64,000 bases of DNA from an uncultured Lewinella sp. (lineage in GTDB: Bacteria; Bacteroidota; Bacteroidia; Chitinophagales; Saprospiraceae), in the NCBI GenBank assembly GCA_937873655.1, contig CALMYQ010000059.1, positions 20,417 to 84,416 of the forward strand. The letters are read 5' to 3'. This document shows, piece by piece, positions 1 through 8,485 of the stretch (the first letter of the stretch is position 1; each line of letters opens with the position of its first letter). Made by a program: the position numbers and the translations under genes. The notes beneath the pieces were generated by a model. That model was not told where the DNA came from. It ran no database searches and worked only from the letters and a program-made list of their open reading frames with translations.

Positions 1-1
1 C

Positions 2-340
2 CTTCTGGACAGCCTGGAACTGCCTTACCGCATTTTGCGCTTATGCGGCGGCGACCTCGGGTTCACTTCCGCGCTCACGTTTGATTTTGAAGTGTATTCC
101 GCCGCGCAAAAGCGGTGGCTGGAGGTCAGCTCGGTCTCCAACTTCGAGACCTACCAGAGCAACCGACTGAAGTTGCGGTACCGCGACGGAAAAGGCACCC
201 GGCTGGCTCATACCCTCAACGGGAGCGCGCTGGCGCTGGCACGGATCGTTGCTGCGCTGCTGGAAAACAACCAAACCCCCGAGGGAATTGTTATACCGAA
301 GGTATTGCAACCCTATACGGGGTTTGAATTGCTAAACTAA
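2..340 (+). CDS. serS: Seryl-tRNA synthetase, C-terminal part
   Basis: This is the 3' end of a class II aminoacyl-tRNA synthetase that charges tRNA(Ser) with serine in the cytoplasm. The window opens inside the gene, so only the last 112 codons are present and the true start lies upstream. The visible part carries the end of the catalytic domain: a CGGDLG segment, then EVSSVSNFETYQSNR, and class II motif 3 around NGSALALARIVAALLEN, where the Arg contacts ATP. It ends with the family-typical 'IPKVLQPYTGFE' tail. The next gene follows after 15 bp on the same strand. The identity is secure because these C-terminal motifs are highly conserved in SerRS. Confidence 0.95.
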   Translation, partial: LLDSLELPYRILRLCGGDLGFTSALTFDFEVYSAAQKRWLEVSSVSNFETYQSNRLKLRYRDGKGTRLAHTLNGSALALARIVAALLENNQTPEGIVIPKVLQPYTGFELLN

Positions 341-355
341 AAACACGGTGCAAAA

Positions 356-1039
356 ATGGGGTATATTGTCATTGTACTGGTTTTTTCGGTGATCGGAGGG
401 ATCATCAGCAACCGGTTAAAGAGCAAATTCAATTTTTACAGCCGGGTCCCGTTGCGCAACGGGATGAGCGGCAGAGAAGTGGCAGAGGATATGCTGCGGT
501 TTTATGGCATCCGGGATGTTAAAGTGATCGAAGGACAAGGATTCCTGACGGATCACTACAACCCCGCCAATAAAACGGTGACCCTGAGTTCGGATGTCTA
601 TCACGGCCGCCATATTGCCTCAGCTGCCGTAGCCGCCCACGAATGCGGCCACGCCGTCCAGCACGCTCAGGCTTATACCTGGCTGCGGCTGCGCTCGGCT
701 ATGGTGCCGGTGGTCAGCTTCGCGGCCAGGGCCCAGCAGTTCATCCTGATGTTCGGCATCGGCCTGTTCTTTGTGAACAGCAACCCGACCATCCTCCTGG
801 TCGTAGCCGGCGTGTTCGGAGTAACCGCCCTCTTCAGCCTGGTGACCCTGCCGGTGGAATTCGACGCCAGCAACCGCGGCCTGGCCTGGTTGAACAGGTC
901 GGGCGTGACCAGCGGGCAGGAGTACGAAGGCGCAAAAGACGCCCTTTGGTGGGCCGCTATGACTTATGTAGCCGCCGCCTTGTCGGCATTGGCCGTTTTT
1001 CTTTATTTTGTGATGCAGTACCTGGGCTCCCGGGACTGA
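356..1039 (+). CDS. Membrane zinc metallopeptidase, YugP-like
   Basis: A 227-residue integral membrane protein with a zincin motif HECGH at residues 95-99, preceded by the conserved stretch DVYHGRHIASAAVAAHE. It has one hydrophobic segment at the N terminus (about 1-20), a hydrophobic hairpin around 118-160, and a C-terminal segment at about 200-220. This matches the YugP / Zn_peptidase_2 family, whose members are widespread but have no well-defined substrate. The length is normal for the family. A later PVEFDAS motif (about residue 165) may give the third zinc ligand; that is inference. It sits between serS and frr, both housekeeping genes, with no sign of an operon partner for proteolysis. 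Confidence 0.85.
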   Translation: MGYIVIVLVFSVIGGIISNRLKSKFNFYSRVPLRNGMSGREVAEDMLRFYGIRDVKVIEGQGFLTDHYNPANKTVTLSSDVYHGRHIASAAVAAHECGHAVQHAQAYTWLRLRSAMVPVVSFAARAQQFILMFGIGLFFVNSNPTILLVVAGVFGVTALFSLVTLPVEFDASNRGLAWLNRSGVTSGQEYEGAKDALWWAAMTYVAAALSALAVFLYFVMQYLGSRD

Positions 1040-1044
1040 TTAAA

Positions 1045-1134
1045 CAGTGGTCAGTTATCAGTTATCAGTTATCAGTAACTCACTTTCTCCACTGACCACT
1101 GACCACTGACAACTGACAACTGACAACTGACAAC
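1045..1134. repeat. Heptamer repeat array (TCAGTTA / TGACAAC)
   Basis: Directly after the zinc peptidase stop codon lie about four TCAGTTA-type heptamers, a short spacer, then about six heptamers of the complementary type (CACTGAC, CAACTGA). The two halves are inverted relative to each other and could pair as a long imperfect hairpin. The same unit occurs at 11468, 33820, 41881, 44361 and 50146. It looks like the short tandemly repeated heptanucleotides known from cyanobacteria and other bacteria. Confidence 0.85.
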
Positions 1135-1147
1135 TAAAATAGATATC

Positions 1148-1714
1148 ATGACCCTTGATGAAGTCAACTTATTTGTCGGGCTCGCCGAAGAAGGCATGAA
1201 CCATGCGTTGGAACATCTGGAACGCGAACTGATCAAAGTACGGGCAGGAAAAGCTTCCGTGAACATGCTCGACGGCATCCTGGTGAATTATTACGGCGCG
1301 CCCACGCCGCTCAACCAGGTAGCCAATGTGAGCATTTCGGATTCCAGGACCATCAACATCCAACCGTGGGAAAAATCGACGCTCGGGCCGATTGAGAAAG
1401 CCATCTTTGAAGCCAACCTGGGGATCACCCCCCAAAACGACGGCGAGGTCGTGCGGTTGACCATTCCGCCGCTGACGGAAGAGCGCCGCAAGGACCTGGT
1501 CAAAAAGGTTAAATCACTGGGTGAAGATGCCAAGGTCAGCATCCGCAGTTCCCGCAGGGATGCTATGGAACATATCAAAAAAGCGGTAAAAGACGGTTTC
1601 TCGGAAGATGGCGGCAAGATGAAGGAAGCCGAAGTTCAACACCTGACGGATAAGTTCACCAAGGATGTTGACGATATTTTGATAGCCAAAGAGAAAGACA
1701 TTATGACGGTATAA
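1148..1714 (+). CDS. frr: Ribosome recycling factor
   Basis: Ribosome recycling factor, which with EF-G splits the post-termination ribosome into subunits. The protein is 188 residues, close to the usual 185. Conserved family segments are visible: ERELIKVRAGKAS, YYGAPTPLNQVANVSI, INIQPWEKS, GITPQNDGEVVRLTIPPLTEERRKDLVKK and VSIRSSRRDA. The ATG at 1148 begins a typical RRF N terminus (short acidic helix), and the gene starts only 13 bp after a heptamer repeat array, so its promoter must lie within or upstream of the repeat. It is followed by a convergent receptor gene. Confidence 0.98.
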   Translation: MTLDEVNLFVGLAEEGMNHALEHLERELIKVRAGKASVNMLDGILVNYYGAPTPLNQVANVSISDSRTINIQPWEKSTLGPIEKAIFEANLGITPQNDGEVVRLTIPPLTEERRKDLVKKVKSLGEDAKVSIRSSRRDAMEHIKKAVKDGFSEDGGKMKEAEVQHLTDKFTKDVDDILIAKEKDIMTV

Positions 1715-1733
1715 TGCCGGTCGGTCCGGCGAT

Positions 1734-1785
1734 CTTCAGTTTTACAGTTGCCACCTCAAAAGTACCGTCAACTGTAAAACTGAAG
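1734..1785. terminator. Perfect 17-bp inverted repeat between convergent genes
   Basis: Arms 1734-1750 and 1769-1785 (CTTCAGTTTTACAGTTG and its exact complement) are separated by 18 nt. It lies between the stop codons of frr (+) and the receptor gene (-), where a bidirectional terminator is expected. No clean T-tract follows on either side, so intrinsic termination is an inference. Confidence 0.5.
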
Positions 1786-1800
1786 CCTGCCGACTGGTTT

Positions 1801-4239
1801 TTATTCATTCCCGGATTTGATCCGTTTTTGCTCATCTTCCAGCCCGGTATTTCTGCGGCGGGCCGATTTTACCTGATCATTGCCGAACAGATACGTGAAG
1901 TTCAACTTCATGCGCCGGCTGTCCGAGTTCCCGCTCACCAGCATATAGAGGTCGCCGAATCGGCTTTCGCCGCGCCATTGGTTGGTATAGAAAATATCGC
2001 TGACGGCCAGCTTCAGAGAGCCCTTCCCGTTCAGGATCTTTTTCTGCAAACCGGCGTCCACATTCCCCATCGCATTCATTTCGAAGGTACCGCCCCAGAC
2101 AGAGGGTGAGATGTACCATCCGGACAATTCGAATTTCACATCCCATGGCAGTGAAAAGGTTTGTTGGCTGTAGATATTGAAGAACGGCGCCTTCAGGTCG
2201 ACCACCTTGCCGTCGCCGAAATCCGCCTTGTTGTGGGTATAGGTCCCCGTCAGGTTGGTGAAGCTGCTCCACCATTTGGTGATCTGGACCGGTGCGCTGA
2301 AGGACAGGGCAAAATTGTCCTGTTTCGCCAGGTTGAGCCAGGTGATATAACTCGCCTTGTCCCCCGAGGTGTCGGTAATGCGCGTGATCAGGTCAGTGGC
2401 GCGGCTATAGCTGAAGGTCGTATTGTAGCGATAATTGAGGGTGTGGGTCAGCTGGAAATTGTGGGAGTACTGCGGATTCAGGAAGGCGTTGCCTTTCTCG
2501 AAGGTCAGTTCGTCCAGCTTGTTCTCAAACGGGTTCAGGTCCTGATAGCTCGGGCGGTCGATGCGGCGGCTGTAGGAAAACTGAAAGCTGTTCTTGGGGT
2601 TGAGCTGGTAGGTAAGTCCGCCGGAAGGGAAGAAATCCAGGTAAGTCCGTTTGACCTCTTCGTCATCGGTGGGCTTGAAGGCCTTCAGCATGCCCTCCGA
2701 GTGGGTTTGTTCAGCCCGCAACCCGACCTGGAGGTTCCATTTGGACGACAGGGCATGACCGTAGTTGACATAAGCGGCATTGACATTTTCGGAGTAATTG
2801 AAACGGTTGCTCCGGTCGGGATCCGGTTGGGGCTCGCCGTTCAACACATTGTAGAAATCAAAAGTGTTATCGGTCTCCACCAGGGCCAGTTTGATGCCGG
2901 CGCCGAACTGCCCGCCCAGCATCGGCCGCTCGTGATCGACCTTGAAGGTATAGATGTCGATGTCGGTCGGGGTATTGTTCTCGTAGATCTTTTCCTGGTA
3001 GATCTCATTTCCGTCGGGGCTCAGGTAGTAGTTGGGCTGATATCCTTCCGAACGGTTGCGGAACAGGCCGTAGTCTGCATCCACGTTCCAGACATTGCCT
3101 TGTTTGTCATCGAACCGGTAGTTCAGGTTGAAGTTGTAATTGGACCGCATGCCGTCGGCGTAGCTTTCTGCGCGCAGGATGCTGTCGACGGGGTGGTTGC
3201 CGATCATGGAAATGGGGGTATTGCTCCGGCTGGCAAAGGTAAAGTCGTTGATGCTGCCGTTGGCCAGTACTCCGATGGTGTTTTTATCGTTGAGGAAAAA
3301 ATCGGCGCCGGCGCGGAAGCTGTGGCCGTTGTCGTTGTTGCGCATGCGGTTGCGCTGGTCAAAAGCCAGGCCGGACTGTTCGCGATAAAGGTTGAAATTT
3401 TCCAGGCCGCGACCTTCATAATAGCCGTAACTGCCGAACAGGTTTACGGACTTATCCCGGTAGTTGCCGCTGATCTTGCCGTTGTAACGGGCCAGCCGGC
3501 CGACAGAATATCCGAGATCCAGGTTCCCGTTGGCGCCCAGCCGCTTATCCTTCTTCAGCCTGATATTGATGATGCCGGCATTTCCCTCCGCATCGTATCT
3601 GGACGACGGATTGGTAATGATCTCAATGGCTTCAACCTCGGATGACTGGATGGTTTTGAGGTAGGCGGCCAGGTCGGAAGCGCCCAGGGGAGACGGTTTG
3701 CCGTCGATGTAGATCCGGACGCCGGTCTTACCCTGGAGCATGATATTATCGTTATTGTCGACCATTACGCCCGGTGATTTGCGCAGGAGTTCAAGCCCGT
3801 CGCTTCCGACCGAACTGACGCTGTTCTCCACGTTGAAGACCATTTTATCCGGTTTGACTTCGAGCAGCGGCTTTTGGGCCTTCACGACGACCTCTTTCAA
3901 CTCATTGGTGGCCGCCTGGAGCCGGAAAGCGGGCAAAGCGGTCTTTTCGCCCGGCTTTACGGTGAACGCAACCGAGTAGTACAGCGGCAATCCTACATAG
4001 CTGACCTGAGCGAAATAGGTGCCGGCCGCTACGCCCGGAAACTCAAAGAGCCCCTGTTCGTCCGATATGTCGGCTTTGACCAGGGAGCTGTCCGCGGTGC
4101 TGTTCAACAGGATATTGGCGAATTCAATGGGTTTTCCATCGGCGTTCAGGACTGCGCCGGAAACTGCGCCCTGATTTTGGGCGGAAAGCAGGGTGATTGA
4201 CCACAAAAGGGTTGTCAGTGCAATGGTGATTTTTTTCAT
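1801..4239 (-). CDS. Outer membrane beta-barrel receptor, CarboxypepD-plug type
   Basis: An 812-residue outer membrane protein with a signal peptide ending near LLSAQ (residue 20), a carboxypeptidase-like regulatory domain at about 24-110 (GAVSGAVLNADGKPIEFANILL), a plug domain at about 120-225 (LLRKSPGVMVDNNDNIMLQGK...VRIYIDGKP), then a long barrel ending in an aromatic-rich C terminus. This is the TonB-dependent-receptor-like class with an OMP_b-brl_3 barrel that is abundant in Bacteroidota. The substrate cannot be told from sequence; no SusD partner is adjacent, so a glycan role has no support. A likely -7 box lies at 4271-4278. It is divergent from the ECF sigma gene across an AT-rich spacer. 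Confidence 0.88.
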   Translation of the reverse strand: MKKITIALTTLLWSITLLSAQNQGAVSGAVLNADGKPIEFANILLNSTADSSLVKADISDEQGLFEFPGVAAGTYFAQVSYVGLPLYYSVAFTVKPGEKTALPAFRLQAATNELKEVVVKAQKPLLEVKPDKMVFNVENSVSSVGSDGLELLRKSPGVMVDNNDNIMLQGKTGVRIYIDGKPSPLGASDLAAYLKTIQSSEVEAIEIITNPSSRYDAEGNAGIINIRLKKDKRLGANGNLDLGYSVGRLARYNGKISGNYRDKSVNLFGSYGYYEGRGLENFNLYREQSGLAFDQRNRMRNNDNGHSFRAGADFFLNDKNTIGVLANGSINDFTFASRSNTPISMIGNHPVDSILRAESYADGMRSNYNFNLNYRFDDKQGNVWNVDADYGLFRNRSEGYQPNYYLSPDGNEIYQEKIYENNTPTDIDIYTFKVDHERPMLGGQFGAGIKLALVETDNTFDFYNVLNGEPQPDPDRSNRFNYSENVNAAYVNYGHALSSKWNLQVGLRAEQTHSEGMLKAFKPTDDEEVKRTYLDFFPSGGLTYQLNPKNSFQFSYSRRIDRPSYQDLNPFENKLDELTFEKGNAFLNPQYSHNFQLTHTLNYRYNTTFSYSRATDLITRITDTSGDKASYITWLNLAKQDNFALSFSAPVQITKWWSSFTNLTGTYTHNKADFGDGKVVDLKAPFFNIYSQQTFSLPWDVKFELSGWYISPSVWGGTFEMNAMGNVDAGLQKKILNGKGSLKLAVSDIFYTNQWRGESRFGDLYMLVSGNSDSRRMKLNFTYLFGNDQVKSARRRNTGLEDEQKRIKSGNE

Positions 4240-4270
4240 TTCGGATGATTTTAATTTTTCAGTGGCCGGG

Positions 4271-4278
4271 CAAAAGTA
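4271..4278 (-). promoter_or_regulatory. Candidate -7 box TACTTTTG for the receptor gene
   Basis: On the minus strand this reads TACTTTTG, an exact match to the Bacteroidetes TAnnTTTG element, 31 bp before the receptor ATG. No good TTTG -33 element is seen at the right spacing. Confidence 0.5.
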
Positions 4279-4649
4279 GGTGCGGACCTATGCCGGGCGT
4301 CAATTTTTTCGACAAATCCAGCCTTTTACCGGCAGTCTCCAAGTGGAAATCCAATGAAGGTGAAAATGCGCTATCCGCTTCTTCCGGGCCGCCGCAGGCA
4401 AAAGGGATGCAAATATAAATGAAAAAGTTTTAAAAAATATAAAATACAAACAAAATATTTTTTATCGGATTGCCCGTGTTACCGATTGGCGGGAGATGCG
4501 GTGCGTGCCGGCGCGGCAGGGGTGTGGTGAATGGTATTATTTTCAATAAATTCTGAAAATTAAATATATGTTTTGAATTAGTTAAATTGTTATTTATCAA
4601 TAATTTAAAAATTATACTAAATAAAATTTAAAATAGATTTCGGTATAAT

Positions 4650-4681
4650 TTTGTATTTGTTTAACAAATTTTGTAGTTTTG
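4650..4681 (+). promoter_or_regulatory. Bacteroidetes promoter of the ECF sigma gene
   Basis: TTTG at 4650-4653 and TAGTTTTG at 4674-4681, spacer 20 nt, match the -33/-7 consensus. The -33 TTTG is itself the end of a second TAnnTTTG box (4646-4653), so two start sites may exist. The sigma ATG follows 41 bp downstream. Confidence 0.65.
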
Positions 4682-4722
4682 TTTAACGATTGCGATTTTG
4701 AAATTTTAAACGCACGCTGACC

Positions 4723-5262
4723 ATGTCTTCAATTGAATTCCACACCCGCTTCCACAGTCTGACCAATGTCCTGCAGGCTTTTGCATACAATCTGACCAAG
4801 AATGCAGAGGATGCAAAAGACCTTTATCAGGAAACGGCATACCGGGCTATAACCAACCAGGAAAAGTTTAACCCGGGGACCAATTTCAAGGCCTGGCTCT
4901 TCACCATAATGAAGAATATCTTCATCAACAATTACCGGAAAAGGACGAAGGCCAACACCATCATGGATTCCACCGATAATCTGTACTATCTCAATTCCGG
5001 CAGGGACGAGATCCAGAATAATGCGGAATCCATGATCCTGATCGAAGAGCTCACGGGCATGATCGAAAAGCTCGAAGACGGCATCCGGATCCCGTTCCTC
5101 ATGCATTTCCAGGGTTTCAAGTACCAGGAAATCGCTGATTACCTGGATCTGCCGCTGGGTACGGTAAAGAGCCGGATCTTTTTTGCCCGCAAAGCCCTCA
5201 AGGATCAGATTGCAGCCAGCTACGGCAGCCTGGAAGAGTTCCGGGAGCTTCGCGAGAATTAG
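4723..5262 (+). CDS. ECF-type RNA polymerase sigma factor
   Basis: A 179-residue sigma-70 family protein of extracytoplasmic-function type. Region 2 spans about residues 10-75 (NLTKNAEDAKDLYQETAYRA, then FKAWLFTIMKNIFINNYRK) and region 4 about 110-165 (PFLMHFQGFKYQEIADYLDL, LPLGTVKSRIFFARKAL, the helix-turn-helix that reads the -35). There is no anti-sigma gene beside it. It has its own promoter within a long AT-rich leader and its own terminator, so it is likely a monocistronic unit ahead of mutY. What signal controls it cannot be seen. Confidence 0.93.
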   Translation: MSSIEFHTRFHSLTNVLQAFAYNLTKNAEDAKDLYQETAYRAITNQEKFNPGTNFKAWLFTIMKNIFINNYRKRTKANTIMDSTDNLYYLNSGRDEIQNNAESMILIEELTGMIEKLEDGIRIPFLMHFQGFKYQEIADYLDLPLGTVKSRIFFARKALKDQIAASYGSLEEFRELREN

Positions 5263-5285
5263 TTTCCCCTATATTTTTATGTTTC

Positions 5286-5323
5286 AACGGCGATGATTGA
5301 ATGCAGTCATCGCCGTTCTTTTT
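5286..5323 (+). terminator. Rho-independent terminator after the sigma gene
   Basis: Arms AACGGCGATGA (5286-5296) and TCATCGCCGTT (5307-5317), 10-nt loop, followed by CTTTTTT and more T-rich sequence. It ends the sigma transcript 24 bp after the stop. Confidence 0.85.
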
Positions 5324-5331
5324 TATTTTTG
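5324..5331 (+). promoter_or_regulatory. Candidate -7 box TATTTTTG for mutY
   Basis: Exact TAnnTTTG match placed between the sigma terminator and the mutY ATG at 5351. It overlaps the terminator T-tract. No TTTG at the -33 position. Confidence 0.4.
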
Positions 5332-5350
5332 AGCAAATTAATCGTCCGAA

Positions 5351-6448
5351 ATGGAAGAATTTGCGGAGAAGGCCGGCTTTTTCCGAACCCGGGTAACGGC
5401 CTGGCATGCAGCGAATCCGCGCCCCTTGCCCTGGAAAGACGAACCCGATCCTTATTTCATCTGGCTGTCGGAAGTCATCCTGCAGCAAACCCGGGTTGAC
5501 CAGGGTTGGGCTTATTATGAACGATTCAGGCGTGATTTTCCGACCGTGCAGGATCTGGCTGCAGCGCCTGAAGACCAGGTCCTGAAAGCCTGGCAGGGAC
5601 TCGGTTATTATACGCGCGCCCGCAACCTGCACCGCGCCGCCGGGATCATAGCCGGCCAATACGGCGGCCGGTTTCCGCGCAGTTATCCCGAGATCCTGGC
5701 TTTGCCCGGTATCGGTCCCTATTCGGCGGCGGCCATCGCTTCCTTTGCCTTCGGGCTGCCTTATGCCGTGCTCGACGGCAACGTGTTCAGGGTGCTTTCG
5801 CGTTTTCTTGGGCTGGACACGCCGATCGATTCCTCGGAAGGGAAAAAGCAGTTCCAGGAAATATCGTCGTATTTTCTGGACAAGGAGCGCCCCGGCGCTT
5901 ACAATCAGGCCATTATGGATTTTGGCGCTACCTGCTGCACACCCAGGCGGCCGGCTTGTGCAATTTGTCCGCTGATGACCGAATGCAGGGCGCTGGCCGA
6001 AGATAAAGTGGACCAATATCCCGTAAAATCCAAGAAAATTGAGCGGCGGACCCGCTATTTCAATTACCTCGTCGTCCGGTTTGGCGATCAGGTCCTGATC
6101 CGGCAGCGATTGGAAAAGGACATCTGGCAACGCCTTTATGAATTCCCCATGGTGGAAAGCGAATCGCTTCCGGAGACTGCCGATGTCTTGTTCGGATGGC
6201 CGTGGTTTGAAGGACGGAAACCGGCGCCCGATGCCGTTTCGCTTCCGTTCAGTCAGGCGCTGACCCACCAAACGATCGTGGCCGTATTCTGGGAATGGCG
6301 GCTTCCCGGCGAACCGAAAGGGATAATTGCTCCTGTTCAGGCAGTGAATCGAAAAAACTTGAGTAATTTTGCGTTCCCAAAAATTATTGATTTGTTTTTA
6401 GAAAATAAATCCCTAAATTTATTCTCAAATCATCAAAACCAAGATTAA
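5351..6448 (+). CDS. mutY: A/G-specific adenine DNA glycosylase MutY
   Basis: Base-excision repair enzyme that removes adenine mispaired with 8-oxoguanine. The 365-residue protein has the catalytic Glu in SEVILQQTR (E41), the helix-hairpin-helix LPGIGPYSAAAI (118-129), the catalytic Asp in LDGNVFRV (D142), and the [4Fe-4S] cluster ligands C196-x6-C203-x2-C206-x5-C212. A NUDIX-like C-terminal domain that senses 8-oxoG follows (about 230-355, with IRQRLEKDIWQRLYEFP). The stop codon TAA at 6446-6448 abuts the ssb ATG, so the two are co-translated. The neighbourhood mutY-ssb-gldE-gldD is a familiar one in Bacteroidota. Confidence 0.97.
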   Translation: MEEFAEKAGFFRTRVTAWHAANPRPLPWKDEPDPYFIWLSEVILQQTRVDQGWAYYERFRRDFPTVQDLAAAPEDQVLKAWQGLGYYTRARNLHRAAGIIAGQYGGRFPRSYPEILALPGIGPYSAAAIASFAFGLPYAVLDGNVFRVLSRFLGLDTPIDSSEGKKQFQEISSYFLDKERPGAYNQAIMDFGATCCTPRRPACAICPLMTECRALAEDKVDQYPVKSKKIERRTRYFNYLVVRFGDQVLIRQRLEKDIWQRLYEFPMVESESLPETADVLFGWPWFEGRKPAPDAVSLPFSQALTHQTIVAVFWEWRLPGEPKGIIAPVQAVNRKNLSNFAFPKIIDLFLENKSLNLFSNHQNQD

Positions 6449-6928
6449 ATGGTCAATCGGGTTATATTGATTGGCAACCTGGGCAAAGACCCCGAAGTGC
6501 GCCGCCTGGAAAATGGCGCCGTTGTCGCAAAGTTTACGCTCGCTACCAATGAAAGCTATAAAGATAAAAGCGGTGAGTGGCAGCAACTCACCGAATGGCA
6601 CGACGTGGTTGTCTGGCGCAGCCTGGCCGAACGCGCAGAAGCGCAACTCAAAAAGGGCATGCCGGTCTATGTGGAAGGCAAACTGACCCACCGCACCTGG
6701 CAGGATCAGGACGGCAATAACCGCCGGTCCACAGAAGTCGTAGCCAATTATTTCAGATCGCTGGCTTCCGGCCGCAAGGAAGGCGACGGCGGAGGCGGGT
6801 ATTTTCCGGGCGCCGATGACGAGTATCCGGTCGGCAATTTCTCTCCGGAACCCAAGATGAGCAGTACAGCTTCAAGCATGCCGGATGTACAGCCGCCGGC
6901 CGGTGACGATGACGATCTGCCTTTCTAA
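6449..6928 (+). CDS. ssb: Single-stranded DNA-binding protein
   Basis: SSB coats single-stranded DNA in replication, recombination and repair. 159 residues: an OB fold at about 1-105 (MVNRVILIGNLGKDPEVR, then WHDVVVWRSLAERAEAQLKKG, YVEGKLTHRTWQDQDG), a Gly/Asp/Pro-rich linker, and the acidic C-terminal tip DDDDLPF that recruits partner proteins. The ATG directly follows the mutY stop codon with no gap, which indicates an operon. A weak GC hairpin follows the gene, but gldE starts 62 bp later on the same strand, so read-through is likely. Confidence 0.98.
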   Translation: MVNRVILIGNLGKDPEVRRLENGAVVAKFTLATNESYKDKSGEWQQLTEWHDVVVWRSLAERAEAQLKKGMPVYVEGKLTHRTWQDQDGNNRRSTEVVANYFRSLASGRKEGDGGGGYFPGADDEYPVGNFSPEPKMSSTASSMPDVQPPAGDDDDLPF

Positions 6929-6939
6929 AAAACAACCGC

Positions 6940-6962
6940 GGAGCCTGACAACGACAGGCTCC
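6940..6962 (+). terminator. GC-rich hairpin after ssb
   Basis: Arms GGAGCCTG (6940-6947) and CAGGCTCC (6955-6962), 7-nt loop, with no T-tract. Could attenuate read-through from ssb into gldE; weak evidence. Confidence 0.35.
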
Positions 6963-6990
6963 CCGATCGTTTCACCTAACAGCGTGTTCA

Positions 6991-8418
6991 TTGGAGACGG
7001 ACCCTTATAGCTTTCTGTTTCACTTTTTTTCCTTGCCACTGTCTGCTTTCCCTTTGGCCCAAGCCGTTTGGGGGTGTCTGGGGATTGTCATCCTGTTGAT
7101 TTGCTCCGGCCTGGTATCGGCTTCGGAGGTCGCCTTTTTTTCCCTGACCGTCAATGACTTTGAAAAGCTGGATCAGGAAAATACCAGCAGCAGCAAACGG
7201 ATCCTCTCCCTCAAGGAACGGCCGAGGCGCCTGCTGGCCACCATACTGATCTCCAATAATTTCATCAACATCGGCATCGTCATTCTTTCCGCCTTTGTTT
7301 TGCGGATCTTTTTCCCGGATGCTACCTTTCAGGGATGGGCAGCCAGCCTGACCGAAAAGGCCCGCTTTCTCGGCAATATCAACCTCGCCGTGATCCTGCA
7401 GTATGTCATTACGGTGGTCGGGGTGACCTTCATGCTCGTCCTTTTCGGGGAAACGGCGCCTAAGGTGTACGCCCGCCAGAATAACGTCCGGCTGGCCAGG
7501 ATGATGGCCGGCCCAATGCTGATGCTGATGCGCGTTTTCGGGCCGATCAGCAACCTGCTCGTCAACTGGACCAAAGTGCTGGAAGGCCGCCTGGCGCTCA
7601 AAACGGGCGGCGGCGCACTGTCCAGCAGAGAGGACCTCGACGAAGCCATCGAACTGACCGTGAGCAATGAAAAGGATGCCGGACAGGAAGCCGACCTTCT
7701 CAAACGCATCGTCAAATTCGGGGATATGGCCGTTACCCAGATCATGCGCTCCCGCCTTGATGTGGTTGCTGTGAATGTCAGCATCGACTACAAGGAACTG
7801 CTGGAGGTCGTCCGGGAATCCGGATATTCCCGCATACCGGTTTATGAAGAGGATTTTGACAACGTCAAGGGCATTCTGTATGTCAAGGACCTGCTGGGAC
7901 ACCTGAACGAAAATGAGGATTTCCGCTGGCAGGATCTCATCCGTTCCAACATCCTGTTCGTACCGGAGGCCAAAAAGATCGACGCCCTGCTCAAGGATTT
8001 TCAGCGCCAGCACCTGCACATGGCCATCGTGGTTGATGAATACGGCGGCGGCTCCGGGCTGGTTACCCTCGAGGACATTATGGAGGAGATCATCGGCGAT
8101 ATCAAAGACGAGTTTGACGACGAACCGGAGCTTATCTACCAGCAGATCGACGAACGCAACTATGTTTTTGAAGGCAAGACCTTGCTGAATGATGTTTGCA
8201 GGGTACTGAACATCAAGACCACCTATTTTGACGATGTAAAGGGCGAGGCGGATTCCCTGGCCGGTCTGGTGCTGGAAATGGAGGGCGAGCTTCCGCAACA
8301 GGGATCCGACGTGTCCATCAAAGCCTATAATTTCAAGATCCTGTCCGTCGATGAACGCCGGATCATCTCCATTCAGGTCACCCTGCCTGAATCTCCTCCG
8401 GATGAAGAAAATGAATAA
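6991..8418 (+). CDS. gldE: Gliding motility-associated GldE, CNNM/CBS/CorC protein
   Basis: A 475-residue inner membrane protein with an N-terminal CNNM (DUF21) membrane domain (segments near 26-50, 70-95, 128-150), a pair of CBS domains at about 210-335 (VTQIMRSRLDVVAVN; MAIVVDEYGGGSGLVTLEDIMEEI), and a C-terminal CorC/HlyC transporter-associated domain (about 355-440). In Flavobacterium, GldE belongs to the gliding/type IX secretion gene set and lies next to gldD, as here. The relatives of this fold transport Mg or Co ions, but no transport role is shown for GldE. The best start is TTG at 6991 (METDPYSFL); no in-frame ATG lies before the first membrane segment. Confidence 0.88.
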   Translation: METDPYSFLFHFFSLPLSAFPLAQAVWGCLGIVILLICSGLVSASEVAFFSLTVNDFEKLDQENTSSSKRILSLKERPRRLLATILISNNFINIGIVILSAFVLRIFFPDATFQGWAASLTEKARFLGNINLAVILQYVITVVGVTFMLVLFGETAPKVYARQNNVRLARMMAGPMLMLMRVFGPISNLLVNWTKVLEGRLALKTGGGALSSREDLDEAIELTVSNEKDAGQEADLLKRIVKFGDMAVTQIMRSRLDVVAVNVSIDYKELLEVVRESGYSRIPVYEEDFDNVKGILYVKDLLGHLNENEDFRWQDLIRSNILFVPEAKKIDALLKDFQRQHLHMAIVVDEYGGGSGLVTLEDIMEEIIGDIKDEFDDEPELIYQQIDERNYVFEGKTLLNDVCRVLNIKTTYFDDVKGEADSLAGLVLEMEGELPQQGSDVSIKAYNFKILSVDERRIISIQVTLPESPPDEENE

Positions 8419-8485
8419 CGCCGATCCTGCGTTAGTTGTTGGAGAACTTCCGGCCCGAACCCATGGCCCGGCTTACATTTGCAAT

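Larger units (their letters stand above)
4240..4722. other. AT-rich divergent intergenic region
   Basis: 483 bp without a gene between two divergent genes. The half nearer the sigma gene (about 4415-4710) is strikingly AT-rich compared with the GC-rich surroundings and holds several A/T runs. Apart from the promoter boxes listed separately I see no coding frame and no hairpin of note. Confidence 0.6.

Noticed and set aside
1801..4239. SusC/SusD polysaccharide utilisation locus
   Set aside because: Neither receptor gene has a SusD-like lipoprotein or glycoside hydrolase next to it; the plug and barrel types also differ from SusC.
8474..8481. TACATTTG as a gldD promoter
   Set aside because: It ends only 4 bp before the gldD ATG, so transcripts would start within the gene; treated as chance.
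8351..8485. Upstream start for gldD
   Set aside because: It overlaps gldE and places 45 residues before the lipoprotein signal; the ATG at 8486 gives a normal lipobox.
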